A DNA stretch of 64,000 nucleotides, taken from assembly GCA_030737835.1 (NCBI GenBank), contig CM060855.1, positions 12,123,927-12,187,926 of the forward strand, written 5' to 3'. The first letter of the stretch is position 1. Every line of letters starts with the position of its first letter. A program made the translations under genes and the position numbers. Shown piece after piece: positions 20,437-33,307 of this stretch. Source of the stretch: Acorus gramineus. Taxonomy: Eukaryota; Streptophyta; Magnoliopsida; Acorales; Acoraceae. The notes below the pieces were generated by a model. That model worked only from the letters and a program-made list of their open reading frames with translations. It searched no databases and was not told the DNA's origin.

Positions 20437-22790
20437 GAAATGGATTTATTAACACTCCCTTAAAATTGCTTGAAATTTATAGCACATACACTGGGAATGA
20501 GACATCTTTTCATCAGCTTTTATTTTTTAGTGTAGCATGTATTTGGTAACATCTGTAGAGCCACAATTAGTAAGCTCATCTAAATTGTCAGTGATACTAA
20601 TTTTAACTAATCCCCACAGAAAAATGTCTTAAAACAGCCTGGAAAGTAGGCTTATTTCCATACATCTGATAGTTGGAAGGGACTCTGTATGCTATACTAT
20701 ATATTTCTTTTCCTAAAATCATTCTCTATGGAGTGATATATCTGGATTTGTAAGGAAGTTGAAAAGCTGGACATGTAAACAAATGGGAGGCGAGTTTAGT
20801 GCATATCAACTCTAAAGTCCATGGGTCATTGAGAATGGATAGACAGCGAAACCAAGTTCTGGGGCCATCGCATTGTAGGACAATTTTATTTGTCTTTCGA
20901 TTGATATATACATAATACATGCATGCCAGACCTTTTTTTAGTTATCAGGGTGCTCAAGGAATAACAAAGGTGAATGGAAGAGAAGTGGATTAACATTAAT
21001 GTCACATTGATATATTTTGACAACTTGTCATGATTGATTGTCATTGGCAAAAGGTAGGGCTATTCTAAAGCAGCGGAAGAAACTGCCATTTTGTTTAAAA
21101 AAATAAAAGAAGAAGAAGATTATACCGACGTTCAATTTTTGGATACTTTCATGTATTTGTTTGACATGAAGACTGATGTTCATAAACTACTCTGATACTG
21201 TTTGAAATCTTCAGAATTCTGAATATATGACGTTTACACTCTGTCCATTCCCATGGATCTTGTGTTCGGTAATCTGTGACATTCACAAAGACAAAGTGTC
21301 CATTGCATGTTTCACTGAGAGAGAGATTTTCTTGATATTGATCAATGACCCCTCAATCATTTTTTTTTTGTTTTTGGATAATAATAATAAATACCTATGA
21401 GAATTGACATATATATAATGACAGAACCATGGTTCTTTGATTGTACATATTGACTATCTTTTACCACCCTGCTCCTAATTCCACATGCAACATTTATTAT
21501 GTATTGAGGGGGTGCACTGTGCGGGAGCACGGTAGGTTTCTTTTGTGGGTGGTACACTATGTATTAAGGAGTAGTTTTACATTGAGTAGTTTGTCAGGCT
21601 CGGGGCTGCCAGTAGACACCTCTTCTACTTTGGCACTATGGGCTCGGACTGTCTTTCAATTATATATGTTTCATTGGGCGTTTCCTTTCTTTAAATAAAA
21701 CTAAGGGGATCGCCTATCATTAACCTTCAAAAAAAAAAAAAAAAATTTCTTAATTCGGTTTTATGAGAACTCTGATAAATGGATATTAGATGCTAGAATT
21801 GATTTCATCTATTGAACCTTAGAAATTCCATGACAGCCACCTTGCTTTATCTTTAATGTATTGCACTGAATTGAACTAGAAAAGTGCACAAGGATTCCAG
21901 TTTTGCGAGTATGCATCTATAATGTTTATAAGAGTCATCTCAAAAAACAAGAAGAAGAAATCATCTATAAGCATCATCTAAATTTTTTCCTACAATTGGT
22001 TCCAATGTAATTGGATTTTCAAAATTAAAAAAATAAAGCTTTGTTCAGATGTGACTAGGCAGACTGTGAATCAACTTTTTTATGTCTTTTGTTTTGTCCA
22101 CAAATGTTTGTCAAGTTCAGGATTTCCAAGCAGAATCTCCCCACCTATGTTGTTACAGGAATATCTCAAAATAATTTAAACAATATTGAAATGTTCTGTA
22201 TTGGTCATTCTCCTCCCTGTCCAGTTTTAGCATATTTTTTCTAGAAGAAACCCATTCTAATTTGGGTATACACTCATGGATTTAACTGACTTGATTTTCA
22301 TCTTCATGTATCAAAAGTTGTCAAAGAACAAAATAATTTTACTCATGCTGTTTTTGGTACAAGTTTCGCTATTTTGATCTGAAAAACAAGGAGGTTACAT
22401 TGCACTATGTATGAATGGTACTACATAACATCTGAACTGATAAGTCTTTGATCCTTGCTTCTACAAGGTATTGAAAAATGGTACAATAAACAAAAAAAAA
22501 GGCAAAAGAATGTTTATGGTTATTATCCATGAATAACTAAAGCATGCACTTGATTTTTATTTTTATTTTTTTATTTTTAAAATTTTTGGTGCAAAGAGGC
22601 TATGGTCACAATTGGTTCTGAGCTGATTCTTTAAATTTCTTTTCTTTCTGTCTCGGAAAAAGTATCTGTTTCTTCTGATTGTATAGATATTGAACATGAT
22701 AAATGATCTTACCATGGAGATTCCAAGGTTCTAAATTTATATGTTTGGTTTAGCAATTGTGACTAATGAATAGCCCTTTAATCATTTTTT
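20437..22790. other. Spacer, with a possible retroposon 3' end at 21480-21741
   Basis: Nothing coding is supported. About 21480-21741 is less AT-rich than its surroundings and ends in an A-run (21728-21744) after 'gatcgcctatcattaacctt', so it may be the 3' end of a retroposed sequence; no target duplication was found. The remainder is T-rich on the plus strand. Confidence 0.3.
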
Positions 22791-22888
22791 GAAGTCTGAA
22801 CTAGAAATGCACTGCCTACTGGATCAACATATTGTCCTCGAAGTCTGAACTAGAAATGCACTGCCTACTGGATCAACATATTGTCCTC
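22791..22888. repeat. 49-bp perfect tandem duplication
   Basis: Two identical adjacent copies, 22791-22839 and 22840-22888, each starting 'gaagtctgaactagaaatgc' and ending 'catattgtcctc'. Perfect identity in neutral DNA implies a recent event, or an assembly artefact. Confidence 0.9.
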
Positions 22889-25800
22889 CTAACTACCACA
22901 GAATTTAGTGAAAGAGGTCGCTTACTTAAAAGCCTTCATGGCAACCATAGAGCCAATCAAGATTTTCTTGGAATTAATATTGCCTATTGTGACAATGTGT
23001 ATTCATAGTGGATCTGGGTGAAGTCGATTCTGGGCAAGAAGAGCTTGGGACATGATTGGATTGAAACAAAAAAGGATGTGAACAACTCTTCATTAGACTG
23101 AAAATCAAGTGAATCTCCTTACAATTTTAGACATTTAGTTTAATGATCTTTAATATCATTTAAACAAACCAATTTAGCATGTGAATAATTAGAAAGCAAT
23201 AATGAGGAGGAAAAGGAGTTGAAGAAGGAGTGATAGTAGTAAAGCAAAATTGCAAGGTCTTAAAGCAATAAAGCAAAATTTTAAGGTTTTATTCTTCATG
23301 CGTTTGTTGGAACATATGGTTGGTATGTAATGAGAATTTTTTAAAGGAAAACGGTTTACGTGGAAAATATTTGGGCAGATATAATGGCATCATTTCAAGC
23401 AGGGGTTATGGTCCTCTTAATTTTGTATTTGGTTTGGTGTTCTTAAGGGGGTTATCTTAATTTCTTGTTTCAGTTTTTTCTCTTACAACTCTTTATTTTT
23501 TTTTCCATAGACTTTACTTTGTAGATTCCTTTTCTCCATTGTTTGAGGGGAATCAGTTTCTTAATATATCCTATCCTAGCTTTTCAAAAAAACGTGTCTA
23601 TTTAGGAGAATTACTCTGTGCAAGAACTTAAATCAGAAACAATATCATATCACTTTTATGCTTTCAGTATCCTAACTTTACACACGACATACAATTGAGG
23701 CATAATTTTCCCCAAAAAATTTGCTATTAACAAACCTGTTATGGATGCCTACCTTTCACCAATATTTGTTTGATGAAATTCGACTTCTGATCTTCCTCAC
23801 TCAGTTCCAGATTTGCAATGTTTCGAAACTGTTGTAAATATAATTTTATTGTACTGTGGAACCACATTCTCGAGTGAGCTTGTTGATGTGTTATTTTTAC
23901 TCAGTATTTTGATTGGTCCACTTTGTAGCAGTACATGTTTATCATAGGCAATGGTTATTCAGCATTGTGACTTATGTTTGCTAATGTTATAATTGTGTGT
24001 CGAGGAGAGGAAGAAGAGATCCACCACGTTTCTCACTGTTTGATTAAGTATGGCCATAGTAAAAGGGTTGTGATATTTAAATCTCACATTCAGAAATTAC
24101 CTGGTTCAATTGCCATGATGTAGGTGTACTATGATACTTTGGTGTCATGTTAATTCCTGCATCTGGTATTTGTTGCTAGAACCATTGGATGTATGGATAG
24201 CAATGATAATTCAGGTATAATAGGGATTACATAGCTACGTTAGGCTTCTCTTATTCTTGGATGAAGATGGAGACATTTTTTTATCATATTTGTCTCAGTA
24301 AGTTTGGCTTGTTATTTCCATTCTATTCCATGAATATCAAATCCTTGTGTTGATATGGTGTACAGAAACAGATGATAGCAAGGAAATGATGTGCCATTTG
24401 TGGGTGATTCTTTGTTTGTTGGTGATTTTGTGCATCCAGGGTTTTCCCAACTAATGTTGGGTTCCTCGTCATTAAAAAAACATATGCCAATATTTTCTAT
24501 GAGAGCAGTATATAGCACATTATGAATTTGATTTGTGCATCTTTGCGGTTTTCCCAACTAATGTTGGGTTCCTCTTGCTTTGTTGATCTGTCCAAAGACT
24601 TAGAACAGGTGTTTGAACAGCAATGAAAATGAATATTTTCTTTGAATGGTTGTTTTATATGTGATTTTTCCTTTTGTGAAGATCATTCCTCATGTTATTC
24701 TGTGTGTGTTAGATCAACATCAAAATTTCTAGTAGGTGCGATTTAAAACCTAGAGGGGTTCTCATTACACCACCAAATTTACTTTTATCAGGTTTAGTAT
24801 AGTATTAGGTTTTTCGTCAAAAAAAGGGAAAATTATGGATTAGTTGTGTACAAGTCCATTTGTGGTCCTCACTTATTTGATGCATTAGTTTCTAAATATG
24901 TATTCCTTTATCAAAATTGAAGCATACACTCCAATGAATTGATTTCTTTCTTGAATCATATACTTTTTTAACATAGTATTTACGTCATTATAAATACGGG
25001 ACAATATATAAGACTGCATATAAAAACTGATGTCGGGGGTTGTGAAAAAGGAGGTGAATCTGCCTGTTGAACACTGGATTTGAGGGAGAAGAAGAAGAGA
25101 TGGAGATTAAATTGAAGATAAAAAAACAATAATATAAGAAGAATAGGATTTTGATTGAGGAGTAAGAAGCATATCTTGGATCTTTGCGTTGATACCAAAT
25201 TGATGCAGGATGGAGGGAAAAAAACGGAGGTCAAAATGAGGGAGTGATGGATAGAACATTTCAAGACTATACCTAACATAATCCAAAATACATTTTAATA
25301 GTAAAAGAATTCTTCTGTGTTAGGTGTGAAATCAATCTATGTATGTATAACTTATTCTTCATGCTCCTCACCGCTTCCCTTCCCTTCCCAGTGTTATAAA
25401 CCGCTACACTAAATTTAACCTTGTGAGTCATCTGATGTATCTCAAATGATAAAAGAATTCCTGATATAGATTAGTGTATAAAAATGCTGTCAGATGAATT
25501 CGAATTCCGTAGGTGTTGCTTCAACTTTATGAAAGTTGATGAATGCTTCACTAAAATGCTATCAGAGCAGGTTGTAATCTAACATGATGGTTTTCGGATA
25601 TATGGACAAATTTACAGGTGGTGGTTCACTTATTATTAATAGAACAGGTTCATTCATTATTTATTTAGTAGGTGTGCTTTACAAAAAGATTCTGTTCAGG
25701 AAAAAAAATGTATTCTCTCTGATTTATTTATTTTTTGGTTAAATCCATTTTGTCTAATGGTAGGGTGGAGCACTTACAACAGTGCTTCAATAATCAGTAG

Positions 25801-27144
25801 AATTGTCAGTTATTCTCACCACACCTGAAAGGTTTGTGACATGTTCTCTGTTTTATTATATCTCTTTATAGTGATGAGTGATGACTGATGAGAATTTCAT
25901 GTAATGAAGATAACCAAATGGACAAAAGAGTAAGAAATTCTGTTTGTTCACTCACTTTTGAAGGTGATACAGATTGAGAAGAACAAGAGAGAAATGCTTG
26001 ACTAATTTCAGTGTATATTATGAGTCATATGTGTTTAATACTCAATTATTGTTTTCAATTAGTGATGTCAATAAGCAATTTCACTCTCATTGAGCTGGCA
26101 TCAATTTCATCACTTTCAAGTTGGCACTTTCAGAACATCTGTTTCGTATGCTGATATAACGCCTTATGTCGGCTCATGTGCTGTTAATTTTGTAATGCAT
26201 TAGTTAAGTTGTTTCTGACACCTACATTAGATATGGTTGTCCCTATCTCAAGAAAAAAAAACTTAATTAAGCTTGGATCTTATGGTTAGCAGTTTGTAGT
26301 AGATTGGTGAATAAAAGGTATTCTGAAATAGTAGTTCTCTATCTCTTTCTCTGAATATGATAAATAAGATCTAGTATTATTGCCACTATTCACCATGACA
26401 GATTCAGCTCAGGAAGATTTATAGTCCTACCATTGATTAATGATTTTTTGTTGGCTTTTATTTATGTTTTATTAGTACAATTTTAAATTTTATTATATAG
26501 TTTGGCTTTATTGCATCTGATCAAAAGTTTGCTCTCTCTCACAATCATCATGCACTATCAAATCAGAAACTGATTTCTATTTATAAGCATTGATATGATG
26601 TGCATTATTACGAATAATTTTTTCTTTTAGTCATATACAATAAGCTTCAGATGGTATAGAATAAACTTTAAATTAGCATAATTTTCTGTGGCAAGACTAT
26701 GTTTGACTCTCTGTTCCAAAATTTCTACATTCAGGTAATTTAATTTATGTACTCTAATTCTGGAGGGGTTATGAATTATTGATGATGTTTTGGTTCAATA
26801 ATTGGAAGAGCTTCCTGAATAGGGGAAACTTTTTTTTATTTTTTATTATCTATCCGCATTTTATGCTGATTATCTTGAATAGAACGACAAGGTCACTCTT
26901 TCCATGATTGTTGTTTTTTTTTTTCCCTCTACAAAGTGACAACAAATTTCTTTAGTTGATTTATTGACACTTGTAATTCTGTAACACATTTTTCTAGCTA
27001 GACATGAAGCCCTTCTTCTTGCTAAAAAAAAAAAAAAAATCCATATATTATAACTTTAGTTGATTTATTGACTATGTCGGCATCAATTCACTGTCTAACT
27101 AATCTAGACCTCCCTTTGTGTTTGTTGAACAAAAAAACATCAAA
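22889..27144. other. T-rich gene-free spacer
   Basis: No open frame with domain signal on either strand. A 28-base direct repeat (ggttttcccaactaatgttg, then ggttcctc) occurs at 24440 and 24547, 107 bases apart, and each copy contains a small stem (cccaac/ttggg pairing). A purine-rich block lies at 25040-25260. Long T/A runs occur at 26915-26930 and 27025-27040. Confidence 0.4.
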
Positions 27145-27607
27145 GCCCCATTTGGATTTGGATGGCGGACATAAGTTTTTCTGGGATAGATAACTATTTT
27201 GATAGAGATAAAAAATAAGACACTTTATGTAGATTGTATTTTTAGTTATCGTCGCGTGCAAACATAATAAATAAATTTTTTGTTGTTTGGTTGGTTATCT
27301 TTAAGTTGAGTGGATAAAAATTGAACTAAGTATTTATAAATGGTAAAAATATGATTTGACATGTGAGTACCCTGATTTATAAGAAAAATAATGAAATGTG
27401 ATTTTACATGGAGACCCCTCTTATACCACTGTAATAAATTAGGTAGAATAACAAAATTTTAGGGGGACCTGAAATATCAATATTAGTTTATTTTTACAAA
27501 TTTTGTCATAGCTATACTCATATATTTCTTGTAAATAAATAGATTTTTGAGTTTATTCACCCCTATTCTTTCTTGTTCCCTTTCTATTCCACTACCCAGA
27601 CAAGGAC
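27145..27607 (+). repeat. Small TIR-type repeat, family 'TATTCC', plus AT-rich neighbour
   Basis: Contains the family blocks 'gatttgacatgtgagtaccc', 'atcaatattagtttattttt' and the terminal 'tctattccactacccagaca', matching the copies at 18270, 33308 and 63265. The adjacent 27660-27800 holds a copy of the 'gagtatatattctatta' AT-rich repeat also seen at 4735 and 54185. Confidence 0.45.
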
Positions 27608-28261
27608 GAAAGGTTGTTAATATAGTCACCCATTCCAGTGTTCTTGCAATCCTAACCTAGAATATGAAATCTCTTATTGAGTATATATTCTATTAGCTGA
27701 GAATATATTTTATTTGAAAAATCAATAATGTATGCATTCAAATCATTCAGTTATATATATTTAGTAAATAAATATGTATGTTTTTTTAAGAAATTTCTAA
27801 ATGACCAATGACTTCTCTCATTATTTTTCAACTAAATAATAATTATATGAACCATTCCCACCAAAAAAGCCAAAGTCCTTTATTAGTGAATACAAATATA
27901 GCTGGCTCTTTGGAGCCACCCAATACCTACAGATCCCTTAATGATGTTCATCTTTGACTTAATGACCCTTTTTTATTAAAAGAATAAAACATTACTTCAA
28001 TGTCTTAACCTTTCTTGTTTGTTTTTAGGAAAATGTCAAGACATTCTTGTGGACAATGTACATTCCTCCTCGCATTTTTTTAATTTTTTAAAAAATAGTA
28101 AAAATTAAATAATTATATAAATGTTTTAATAAAAAGAATATTATTTTATTTTAAATTGAATAAGTTTATTTTAATAAATGTAAAAAAAAAATTATCGATG
28201 TTTGTAGGATTGTCCAAGATTGTTCGCGAGACTGTGTAATTGTGCTCTTGTTTTTAACACT

Positions 28262-28928
28262 TAGCCCCCATTTAGAACGGGGATAAGATTTATGACAGGG
28301 TATACATTTATCCAAGCATAAGTAAGTATAAATAAGGATAAAGAGTGGAATTGGTTGGAATAGAATGGAATAAGACCAAAAATCTATCCAAATTCAACCA
28401 AACACTAAAATTTTATTATTACGTTTTCTAACGAAAATAACAAAAAACACAACTAAACAGAAAATCACTTATTCCACTGGTATAATAATTTATTCCTAGA
28501 ATAGTCATAAATCTTAGAATAGCTTATGTCTCTATCCAAACAGCTCCAAAGTGTTTTTGTGTTTGGTTATGTTTTGAATTATTCTCGTTGTTAAAAGTAA
28601 GAATAAATGTTTTGTTGTTTGGATAAAATGTGAATAAAATATGGATAAGGATTTTAAAAAATAAAAAGAAATAATGATAGTTGATTTGACATGTGATTTA
28701 TAAGAGGTGATGACAGTTGATTTGATAGTGGATCCACATATTCTTTGAGTGTAATAATCTTAGATAACTTTAATTCCATGGATTGATTGAAATCCATATA
28801 CCACTTTATACTAGTTTATTCTAACATATTTTATTGAGAGTTATCTGAAATAAACAAACACCTTAAAATACTTATTCAAAGTTATCCGAGGTTATCCGAT
28901 GGGGTATACCGAAAACAAACGGGGCTTA
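28262..28928. repeat. Composite TIR-type repeat, family 'TATTCC'
   Basis: Ends look inverted: 'agcccccatttagaacgggg' on the left and 'accgaaaacaaacggggct' on the right, sharing AGCCCC at the tips. The left half (to about 28550) reads in reverse family orientation and the right half (from about 28560) in forward orientation, so this may be two elements inserted head to head or one longer fold-back member. No coding capacity. Confidence 0.45.
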
Positions 28929-29374
28929 ATAAAAATATAAGCAACGATTTGGATTGACCGAACCTCTCAGTACGAACAATAGCTGCTTTTTAGATTGTCC
29001 TAAATATGATGGACGTGACTGATACAGAGCTCCACATCCCAACCAGAGAATCCTTTGTGGTGTATGGAAAAATAAATGTTTGAATGACTCTCCTTAAAAG
29101 GTGGGTTTTGAAAAGATTGGGGGTGACTCAACCATAGTCATGTTTGTTGTAATCAATTTTTTAAATCATCTGTTTTTCATAAAATATGATCTCGATTACC
29201 TTTTCATGAAATTTAATCCCAATCCCAATACCAAATCAAAAATTAAAATTTACAATTATTTGAAATTTTTTCATTCAAGTAGTTTTATATTATAGGAAAC
29301 ATATTTCTATAGCATTTGTGAAAAGCTATTTTCTAATTCAAAATAATTATTTTGTTTTTTTGAAAAAACTCTTA

Positions 29375-29836
29375 TCCCCGTTTGAATTGAGGAATTGAGT
29401 TATTCTGGATAGATAACTATACTAGTATAGATAACAATTCTACAGGAATAAGAGATTTTCTGTTTGGTTGTGTTTTTTATTATTCTAATTGAAAAACGTA
29501 AGAATAAATGTTGAGTTGTTTGGTTAATAAAGAATAAAATATAAATAAAGTGTAAAAAAGTTGATTTGACATGCGGGCCCTTTGATGTATAAGATGGGTT
29601 GATAGGTGATTTGATGTGATAAGGTGTAAAAAGTTGATTTGACATGTAGACTTATGGGAACAGATAAACTGAGTATAGCTAATCTTAGGGGTTATTTAGA
29701 ATTGTTATACTCTCTTATACTCGTTTAAACTGGCTTAGTAATACCAAGTTATACTCTGCAAATAAACAGTCATTTTTCCAATTCATTCTTATACCACCCT
29801 TATCCTAACTTAACCCGTTACGCAAATGGGGGCTTA
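29375..29836 (+). repeat. Small TIR-type repeat, family 'TATTCC'
   Basis: Starts 'ccccgtttgaattgagga' and ends 'ttacgcaaatgggggctta', giving short inverted tips (CCCCGTTTG / CAAATGGGGG). Internal blocks 'agttgatttgacatg' and 'tttggttgtgttttttatta' match the other copies. No transposase. Confidence 0.45.
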
Positions 29837-29973
29837 GGGTTTTTGGAAATTATTTTGGATTAATTATGATTCTTAAACAATATTGTAATGACTGTGGAAT
29901 CGATTTGATCTATTGATTTTGATCTCGTTTAAGAATGATTAGGGGTTATTTTTAAGACATTTTTTTTTTTTTT

Positions 29974-30174
29974 GGATATCGGAGTGACTCCCGTGGCTGA
30001 TCTTACGGTCGAGCTGGGAAGGCTACCTCTGCCTGTTTGTCCAGGTTCTACGAAAAATTCTTTCGAATAATCACTAACAAACAGGTGGGTAAGTTAGTGT
30101 CAAGATTCAAACCCAGGATCTATCGGTAACACCGTTAAACCCTGAATTGTTGTGCTATGACTAGTACTGAGAAT
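29974..30174 (-). mobile_element. tRNA-derived SINE with near-perfect TSD
   Basis: About 200 bases. On the minus strand it ends in a poly(A) tail (poly(T) on the plus strand, 29961-29973). It holds a pol III B-box-like motif GGGTTTGAATC at 30114-30104, with tRNA-like sequence upstream (GTTTAACGGTGTTACC..). The flanks tttttaagacattttt (from 29949) and tttttaagatattttt (30175-30190) match except for one C/T, a target-site duplication. The poly(T) makes the exact 3' border uncertain by some bases. Confidence 0.7.
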
Positions 30175-30190
30175 TTTTTAAGATATTTTT

Positions 30191-30920
30191 AATGCATGTT
30201 ATATGTGGGGAGGAAAATGGTTCCCTATTGTGCATCAAGAGGAGGATGGGGTACGTGCAATAATCTAATTACTAAACACATTTCCAAACTCTTCTAGCAA
30301 TCTCTACTTTTAAGAAGGCGAAAGACAATTAATTTTTAAATAATAAAAATAACTTTTCAACAATCATACTTCTCTTAATGATTTTTTTTTTTTGCAAAAC
30401 CATTTCAATCACTACTATACCTAAATTAGACATATAAGTGTGTCCTCCATTCAAATCTCTTTTGTCTTGGAATCCATGCATGCCAGTCTGAGAGAGGAGC
30501 CACAGTTACCAGTCTCTCACTCACTTTTCCAAAACCCTGCAAAACCTCTGCTGCATCTCTCCCACTGTATCCATCTATTCCAAACTTGGCTTTTTGTTGG
30601 AGAAGCGAATCTCCCATCACAGTCAGAGGTGATGTTATAATGAAAAATAAAATAAAATAAAGCATCACCCCCATGTGCAACAAACACTGGATAACACTAT
30701 CCATGCATAACACAACTGACTGACCCCACCAACATTTTGTTCATAATATATTGATCATGGTCAGGTCACATGGGACTTTCTTATTTTTGAACTTTTTTTT
30801 TTTCAAGATGAGCAACAACAACAACCTGTAATAATAGTGTACACAGAAAAACAAAAACCTCCCAAAAAAAAAAAAAAAAAAAAAACTAACATAAAAGACA
30901 ACAAGTGGTCTCATTATTAG
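30191..30920. other. Spacer downstream of the bHLH gene
   Basis: Should include the 3' UTR of the bHLH gene just below 30921. A minus-strand open frame at 30426-30713 encodes a hydrophobic start followed by LLQQKAKFGIDGYSGRDAAE; the region is slightly more GC-rich than the flanks, but no family is recognised, so I do not call a gene. A poly(A) run lies at 30867-30884. Confidence 0.35.
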
Positions 30921-32398
30921 TTAATCAGTGAAACCAGACTCTTGTTGGATCTCTCCTAGGACTTGATAGACGGCCGTGGCGATCTCATCAACGGTCGTCA
31001 GTTGGCAGTCGTCCTCCACCTGATCAATCAAAATTCCATCACAACCCTTCATTTCAATGCACCTCCACCCAAAAAAACAACACCAAGGTAAAGTGCATTT
31101 AGACCCCTCATATTATAAAAATATGAAAGTCATGACATAAACGATAACATGAAAAATAACTTTATCCTTATTTAAAATGTATGATTGATTTATATATTAA
31201 TTAAAATGCATGGATGATTAATTTGAGATGTAAATATTTTTTTTTTAATTTCAAATGCATTAATAATAAATATAAAATATTAATTAAAAGTAAAGAAATA
31301 TAAAATAAGGAATATAAATGCATATTTTTAAAATACAACTTGAGGGGGGTATAGATGCATTTTACCCGAATAGAAAAGAGGGATCACCAACCTTGACACT
31401 GAAGGAGTAGAGGACCATGGGATCAACGGTGGTGACATTGAGATGCAGCGTCGTGAGCCGTAGATTCTGAAGACCCACGAACATCTTCAGCAGCTGCTTA
31501 GGGCGGCGCCGGGACAGGACCTTCACGTTCGCGTGGCTCTCCACCATGGTCACCTCTATATCCGCCACCGCCACCGCCGCCGACGTCGACGTCGTCTTCT
31601 CTGCCGCCGCCGCTCCACCGCCACCGGAGTAGGTGGTGTACTGTGGGAAGGTGAAGAACCCCGATAAGCCGCAGGCGTCTGAGTCGTCGGAGGTGGTGGA
31701 GGTGGTGGCGGCGGAGGAGGTTGGGTTGTTGTTTTTTATTCGTTTCTGCGCCTCTAACGATTGGAGGAGCTGCTCGAGCTCCTTCACGAAGTTGATGGCG
31801 CCGCCTATGATGGACGCTTGGTCTCCCTGTAGCAGCGTAGTTATACTCAGTCATTTTTATAATCTTAAATGCACTACCATATATACCACCATTATAACAC
31901 CATCTACCCGTACATATATATATTACTAGATGCAAAAAATAAAAACATGTAAGATCTGGATTTTAAACGGTAAAATGAGAGAGAGAGAGAGAGTGTGACC
32001 CTTTGCACATAAGAGGGGGGCATGAGAGAGCGGAGGACAGAGAGGTAGTCGTTCATCTGACGGCGGCGGTTGCGCTCGACGGCAATGTGGGTCATTCTCT
32101 GGTTCTCCACCTCCTCCTTGTTCTTGCTGCTCTTGGCCCTGCGCCTCTTCCTCCTCCCCACCGCCGCCGTCGCAGACGCCGTCGCCGCCGCCTGGGGAGG
32201 AGGAGGAGGAGGAGGGGAGGAGGAGGGGATGTCCCAGTTGGAGTCGGGTGGTGCCGTCGGCGGAGAGGAGGAGGAGTCCCAGAAGAGGCAGTCGTGAGCC
32301 CATGAAGAAGACATGGTGGAGTAGATGTCTTTGGTGGAGGTGGTGGTGCAGTTGTTGAAGAGGAGCTCGTTTGGGAAGACAACAGTCTCCAAAGCCAT
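30921..32398 (-). CDS. bHLH transcription factor, subgroup Ia (bHLH94/96-like)
   Basis: Three exons on the minus strand, 32000-32398, 31392-31826 and 30921-31019, all in phase 0 with GT/AG ends, give 310 aa. It starts [14 protein letters not shown], like the MALEAVVxP start of Arabidopsis bHLH94/96. A Pro-rich region and a basic stretch ([16 protein letters not shown], 81-96) precede the bHLH at 101-160: [19 protein letters not shown] has the His-Glu-Arg set (H104, E108, R112) for E-box/G-box contact, then [20 protein letters not shown]. The C-terminal part, about 222-310 ([16 protein letters not shown] to the end), is the ACT-like dimerisation domain of this subgroup. Subgroup Ia includes SPCH, MUTE and FAMA, but the sequence outside bHLH fits the bHLH94/96/57/70 side, whose roles are less defined. 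Nuclear DNA-binding regulator. Confidence 0.93.
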
Positions 32399-32543
32399 TC
32401 TTTCTTTCTCTATCTCTGACTGTGGATGTCTAGAGAGACCAGGAAGAGCAGACTGAATATATATATATATATATTGTTTTTTTTTTTTTTTTTTTGGTGG
32501 GGTGGGTTTGTTTGGGAGTTGATGTGGGGAAAAGTTGGAGGGT

Positions 32544-32550
32544 TTTTATA
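32544..32550 (-). promoter_or_regulatory. TATA box of the bHLH gene
   Basis: On the minus strand CTCTATAAAAACCC, a good plant TATA box, about 145 bases upstream of the ATG at 32398. A start of transcription near 32515 would give a 5' UTR of about 115 bases containing an A-rich run (T-rich on plus, 32475-32496) and an AT dinucleotide run. Confidence 0.65.
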
Positions 32551-32603
32551 GAGAGGGGGCAGGAAGAGCATCAAAGAAACAAAAAGATAGAACATGCAAC
32601 TCG

Positions 32604-32609
32604 CACGTG
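32604..32609. promoter_or_regulatory. G-box CACGTG upstream of the bHLH gene
   Basis: A perfect G-box palindrome about 55 bases upstream of the TATA box, with a second ACGTG-containing motif (tttacgtgtg, about 32632-32641). G-boxes are bound by bHLH and bZIP factors and by ABA-responsive regulators, so autoregulation or stress control is possible; the sequence shows only the site. Confidence 0.5.
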
Positions 32610-32692
32610 AGGACGATTATGTGGCATGTTTTTACGTGTGTGGTGGGGACTGGGGAGAGAGGGCTTATAATCAGTCCTATTTAAAATATTAA

Positions 32693-33088
32693 GAGCATTT
32701 TCAATGTATATGATAGTTAAACAAGATGTTAAAGTGCTATGTCAGCATTTTATATCTCCACTACACACTCATTTATTATATTCTTATTTAATTGGTTGTT
32801 GTTGCTCCAATGGACTAGCTAAATAAACTAGCCAAACCAATAGTGGAATCACCTCTCCACCCACTCAACCTCTCAAATGTATTTTTTTTTAATTTTTTAA
32901 GGAGAACTATCATATGGGGCCCACATTTAGCTAGCCAAAACACTAGCTACAGTTAGCATGAAAGATAACATCTGACACGTGGGACCCACATTTAGCTCCC
33001 TCTTAACATCTCCATTGGAGCAACATTTTTACATGTTATGTAAAATGTGACACTAACATGTTAATTAACATATCCATTGGAGATGCTC
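32693..33088. mobile_element. Tourist-like MITE with TAA target duplication, 396 bp
   Basis: Flanked by TAA at 32690-32692 and 33089-33091. Terminal inverted repeats: GAGCATTTTCAATGTATATG on the left and GAGCATCTCCAATGGATATG as the reverse complement of the right end (16 of 20 match). No coding capacity. TWA duplications and GAGCATCTCCAA-type ends are typical of PIF/Harbinger MITEs common near plant genes; it sits about 150 bases beyond the bHLH promoter. Confidence 0.8.
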
Positions 33089-33307
33089 TAACTAGAGTTT
33101 CATTTATCTTGTTAGCCATTAAGGTGAGGTATATAACTTGATAATTTTTTTTATTAATTTGTTAAAAATAAATTTATTTTAAATTTAGAATAGAGCGATA
33201 AACAATTTTCATCAAAACATATATATCCCATTAGAAAATATTTATTATTTTAAAAAAATTAGAACATGCAGGTACTATTCGTAATATTTTTCTTTTTTTA
33301 ATAACTT

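Noticed and set aside
30104-30114. B-box-like GGGTTTGAATC suggesting a tRNA gene
   Set aside because: No cloverleaf or acceptor stem; the poly(A) tail and target duplication show a SINE instead.
31498-32382. Alternative-frame and antisense open frames across the bHLH exons
   Set aside because: Compositional shadows of the bHLH coding sequence (poly-Pro, poly-Arg, poly-Gly).
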